This document shows, one piece after another, positions 61,672-64,000 of a stretch of DNA of 64,000 nucleotides (positions are counted from its first letter, which is position 1; each line of letters opens with the position of its first letter). The stretch is from Nonlabens arenilitoris. Its GTDB lineage: Bacteria > Bacteroidota > Bacteroidia > Flavobacteriales > Flavobacteriaceae. A program made the translations under genes and the position numbers. Under the pieces are notes generated by a model. The model made no database searches. It was not told the DNA's origin and worked only from the letters and a program-made list of their open reading frames with translations. The stretch covers positions 1,501,501 to 1,565,500 of the forward strand of contig NZ_MTPW01000001.1 in assembly GCF_002954765.1 (NCBI RefSeq), read 5' to 3'.

Positions 61672-62334
61672 TTGAATATTAATAAACGCATTCTTTCAAC
61701 TAAAAAGCTCACTACTGCACAATCAGAGTTGTTACTTGCTACTGGATTGTCGATGGTGCATTTTGATGTGCTTGAGATAAAAAAGATTGACTATGATGCC
61801 ACTGGACTGCATTGTGAACATATTATCGTCACCAGTTCAAATGCATTAGAAGCTATAAGTTCGTTACAAATATCTGATCATGATTTCTATGTAGTAGGTG
61901 AGAAGACAGCATCTCATTTAATTGAGAAAGGTTATTTCATTAAAGAGCAAGCAGAAAATGCAGCACAGCTAGCCCAGATTATTATAGAAAAATATTCTCA
62001 CTTAAAATTTGTCTACTTCTGTGGTGCACATCGTCGTGATGAGCTGCCACAGGCACTTTTATCGACACAAATAAGTTTTATAGAGGTAAAAGTGTATGAT
62101 TCTATCGCGGTAGAAAAGTCATTTGATTGTATTTTTGATGCTGTAATGTTCTTCAGTCCTCGTGGTGTTCACGCTTTCGCGAAAGCGAACCCTCAAAATT
62201 TCCGTCTAGCCATATGTATAGGGGAAACGACAGCCGCAGCTGCAAGAATATATACCCAAAATGTGAAAGTGGCACATAAAACCACAGTAGAAAACACCAT
62301 AGTCACCGCTGTAAAAGCATTACAAAATGATTAA
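61672..62334 (+). CDS. hemD: Uroporphyrinogen-III synthase
   Basis: This 220-residue protein starts at TTG 61672. The two-domain HemD pattern is visible: [49 protein letters not shown], then [16 protein letters not shown] and [13 protein letters not shown]. It cyclises hydroxymethylbilane to uroporphyrinogen III, the branch point of haem and sirohaem synthesis. The similarity is the low level normal for this family, and gene order supports it, as hemE follows with an 8-nt overlap. Palindrome copy 13 encodes HAFAKAN inside it. hemA and hemC, often upstream in this phylum, are not here. Confidence 0.88.
   Translation: MNINKRILSTKKLTTAQSELLLATGLSMVHFDVLEIKKIDYDATGLHCEHIIVTSSNALEAISSLQISDHDFYVVGEKTASHLIEKGYFIKEQAENAAQLAQIIIEKYSHLKFVYFCGAHRRDELPQALLSTQISFIEVKVYDSIAVEKSFDCIFDAVMFFSPRGVHAFAKANPQNFRLAICIGETTAAAARIYTQNVKVAHKTTVENTIVTAVKALQND
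62172..62187. repeat. Highly iterated palindrome, copy 13 (in hemD)
   Basis: Exact core, read as A-F-A-K-A in the second half of HemD. Confidence 0.95.
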
Positions 62335-63346
62335 AAACGATTTATTTTTAAGAGCACTTAAAGGAGAAACTGTAGATAGACCACCGGTATGGATGATGCG
62401 TCAAGCTGGTAGATATCTTCCAGATTTTATGAAGCTTAAAGAGAAGTATGACTTCTTTACACGTTGCCAGACTCCAGAGCTAGCTACTGAAATAACCGTA
62501 ATGCCTATCAAGCAAATAGGTACTGACGCTGCTATTCTTTTCTCAGATATTTTAGTGATACCACAAGCTATGAATATCGAGGTGGAAATGAAAAATGGTG
62601 TAGGACCATGGTTACCCAATCCTATAAGAACTGCAGCTGATTTAAATAGAGTAGTGGTACCAGATGTAGCAGACTCATTAAATTATGTAATGCAGGCTAT
62701 TGATTTAACTAAACAGGAACTGAATGATGAGGTGCCACTGATAGGTTTTGCCGGTTCTCCATGGACTATATTATGTTATTGTGTGCAAGGTCAAGGAAGT
62801 AAGAACTTTGATAAGGCCAAAGAGTTTTGCTTTACGCAACCAGAGGCTGCTCACGAATTATTACAACGCATTACAGATACTACCATAGCATACTTGAAAT
62901 TAAAAGTACAACATGGCGTAAATGCAGTGCAGGTGTTTGACTCATGGGGTGGAATGCTTTCTCCAGTAGATTATCAAGAATTTTCTTGGAAATATATACA
63001 GCAAATCGTGGATGCCTTAAAACCACATACTGAAGTAATCGTTTTTGGTAAAGGATGTTGGTTTGCGCTTAGTGACATGGCAAAAAGTGGTGCTGCAGCG
63101 CTAGGTGTAGACTGGACCTGTAGCGCGCGTAATGCTCGTTACCTAACAGGTGGAAACATCACCCTTCAAGGGAATTTTGATCCATCTAGATTATTCTCGC
63201 CTCCAGCGACTATAAAAAAGATGGTTAAACAGATGATAGACGAATTTGGTAAAGATAAATTTGTGGCTAATTTAGGTCATGGTATTTTACCTAATATACC
63301 TGTGCCTAATGCACAAGCATTTGTAGATGCAGTAAAAGAATACTAG
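62327..63346 (+). CDS. hemE: Uroporphyrinogen decarboxylase
   Basis: This 339-residue protein has the signature [15 protein letters not shown] (residues ~21-35) with the conserved Arg, [13 protein letters not shown] with the catalytic Asp, and the second signature [22 protein letters not shown] and [15 protein letters not shown] close the barrel. It decarboxylates uroporphyrinogen III to coproporphyrinogen III. It overlaps hemD by 8 nt and leads into the EI24 gene after 2 nt. Confidence 0.97.
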   Translation: MIKNDLFLRALKGETVDRPPVWMMRQAGRYLPDFMKLKEKYDFFTRCQTPELATEITVMPIKQIGTDAAILFSDILVIPQAMNIEVEMKNGVGPWLPNPIRTAADLNRVVVPDVADSLNYVMQAIDLTKQELNDEVPLIGFAGSPWTILCYCVQGQGSKNFDKAKEFCFTQPEAAHELLQRITDTTIAYLKLKVQHGVNAVQVFDSWGGMLSPVDYQEFSWKYIQQIVDALKPHTEVIVFGKGCWFALSDMAKSGAAALGVDWTCSARNARYLTGGNITLQGNFDPSRLFSPPATIKKMVKQMIDEFGKDKFVANLGHGILPNIPVPNAQAFVDAVKEY

Positions 63347-63348
63347 AC

Positions 63349-64000
63349 GTGTTTAAAAACATTATAAAAGGATTAAAGGCTTATGCTGATGGGTTTTCAC
63401 TCATAGGTAAGTTAAAGCTATGGCAATTCTTTTTAGTTCCTATGGCGATTAGCTTTTTAATTGCTGGTCTAGTAGGATTAGCAGCATATGGACTGTCTGA
63501 TAATTTGGCAAATCTTATATCTAAATTGTGGATATGGGAATGGGGAAAAGAAGGGTTTTATACTGTTGCAGAGTGGATAAGCGGTTTAAGCATTATTTTA
63601 ATAGGTTTCATACTCTATAAACACCTTGTGATGGCATTGAGTGCTCCATTTATGTCGCCGGTTTCTGAACGTATTGAAAAACACTTTTATCCTCATGCAC
63701 GTCATCATGTAAAACATCGTGATACTACTAATATGCAGCAATTATGGCGAGGTTTACGTATTAACCTACGTAATATTGCTTATGAATTTGCGATAACCAT
63801 ACCGTTACTTTTATTAAGTTTTATACCTGTTGTAGGTTTTGTATTTACTGTGATAGCATTTATAGTCCAGGCTTATTATGCAGGTTTTGGGAATATAGAT
63901 TATACACTTGAAAGACATTTTACTTATCGGGATAGTGTCAATTTTGTAAAACGACATAGAGGTATTGCTATTGGAATAGGGATCGTATTTATGGGAATGC
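63349..64000 (+). CDS. EI24-domain membrane protein (CysZ-like), partial
   Basis: GTG at 63349 begins a frame open to the window edge (217 residues visible). It starts MFKNIIKGLKAYADGFSLIG, typical of EI24/CysZ-like membrane proteins, with hydrophobic helices LWQFFLVPMAISFLIAGLVGLAA, SIILIGFILYKHLVMALSAPFMSPVSERIE (the family's conserved loop; cited in part) and ITIPLLLLSFIPVVGFVFTVI. Family members include the sulphate transporter CysZ, but the function in Bacteroidota is unknown. It follows hemE by 2 nt and may be cotranscribed with it. Confidence 0.85.
   Translation, partial: MFKNIIKGLKAYADGFSLIGKLKLWQFFLVPMAISFLIAGLVGLAAYGLSDNLANLISKLWIWEWGKEGFYTVAEWISGLSIILIGFILYKHLVMALSAPFMSPVSERIEKHFYPHARHHVKHRDTTNMQQLWRGLRINLRNIAYEFAITIPLLLLSFIPVVGFVFTVIAFIVQAYYAGFGNIDYTLERHFTYRDSVNFVKRHRGIAIGIGIVFMGM

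Noticed and set aside
61672..61680. A riboswitch or haem-responsive element before hemD
   Set aside because: I found no extended paired structure or conserved motif in the 322-nt spacer.
5964..62187. Treating the palindromes as transposon ends or a CRISPR-like array
   Set aside because: Spacing is irregular at kilobase scale, no transposase or cas gene is present, flanks are not shared beyond the arms, and in-gene copies fit without added length.

Overview
The window comes from an AT-rich chromosome of a gliding marine flavobacterium (Bacteroidota, Flavobacteriaceae). The evidence is a gldH gliding lipoprotein, a protein with a type IX secretion C-terminal sorting domain, several signal-peptidase-II lipoproteins, textbook Bacteroidota promoters (TTTG or TTG, about 21 nt, TAnnTTTG) and families largely restricted to this phylum (DUF3127, DUF6770, the Cys-rich Feo-associated peptide). 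A Nonlabens/Dokdonia-like genus is my guess and is not proven here.

Layout. 1-10.7 kb is an accessory cell-surface polymer cluster: a TPR exported protein, a STAS-like protein, a Wzx/MATE-type flippase, a GT4 glycosyltransferase, a membrane-anchored clan-A glycoside hydrolase, an exported Ig-like protein, a roughly 1044-residue polytopic membrane protein and a GT2 polyprenyl-phosphate-type glycosyltransferase. Three of these genes share an unusual conserved promoter architecture. 10.7-20 kb holds a SCO-type copper chaperone, the site-2 protease rseP, tRNA-Asn(GTT), the ricT-gldH-pbp1A-exonuclease-ABC ATPase operon and its terminator. 20-28 kb is a peptidase region on the minus strand (CocE/NonD hydrolase, M13 peptidase, large BNR-repeat T9SS protein). 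28-46 kb is housekeeping and small accessory genes: tag, aat, a flavin reductase/DUF3127/GNAT operon, histidine kinase, feoAB plus its small partner, cold shock protein, trmH, recQ, recJ, a PAS histidine kinase with a degenerate receiver, and lpxH. 46-53 kb is a second accessory block: an AlbA_2 protein coupled to a PPP-type phosphoesterase, an SPFH-GYF protein with a zinc-ribbon membrane protein, then a helix-hairpin-helix plus OmpA pair bracketed by a repeated composite element. 53-64 kb contains DUF6770, ALDH7, gpsA, a lipoprotein, nadD-gmk-yicC, a Crp/Fnr regulator, hemD-hemE and the start of an EI24 protein.

Two things cut across the window. First, a 16-bp perfect palindrome, CGCTTTCGCGAAAGCG, occurs 13 times (10 exact, 3 with the same one-base change), about once per 5 kb. 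Nine copies lie inside genes, in all three reading frames, apparently without adding residues to the host proteins. This highly iterated palindrome looks like a genome-wide signal of unknown function and is the leading candidate for something undescribed. Second, five genes (GT4, the large membrane protein, rseP, a receiver protein and the zinc-ribbon protein) are each broken by exactly one missing base in or next to a homopolymer of 5-8. Adding one base restores a full-length family member each time. I treat these as probable sequence errors, with -1 recoding as the alternative, and give merged coordinates.
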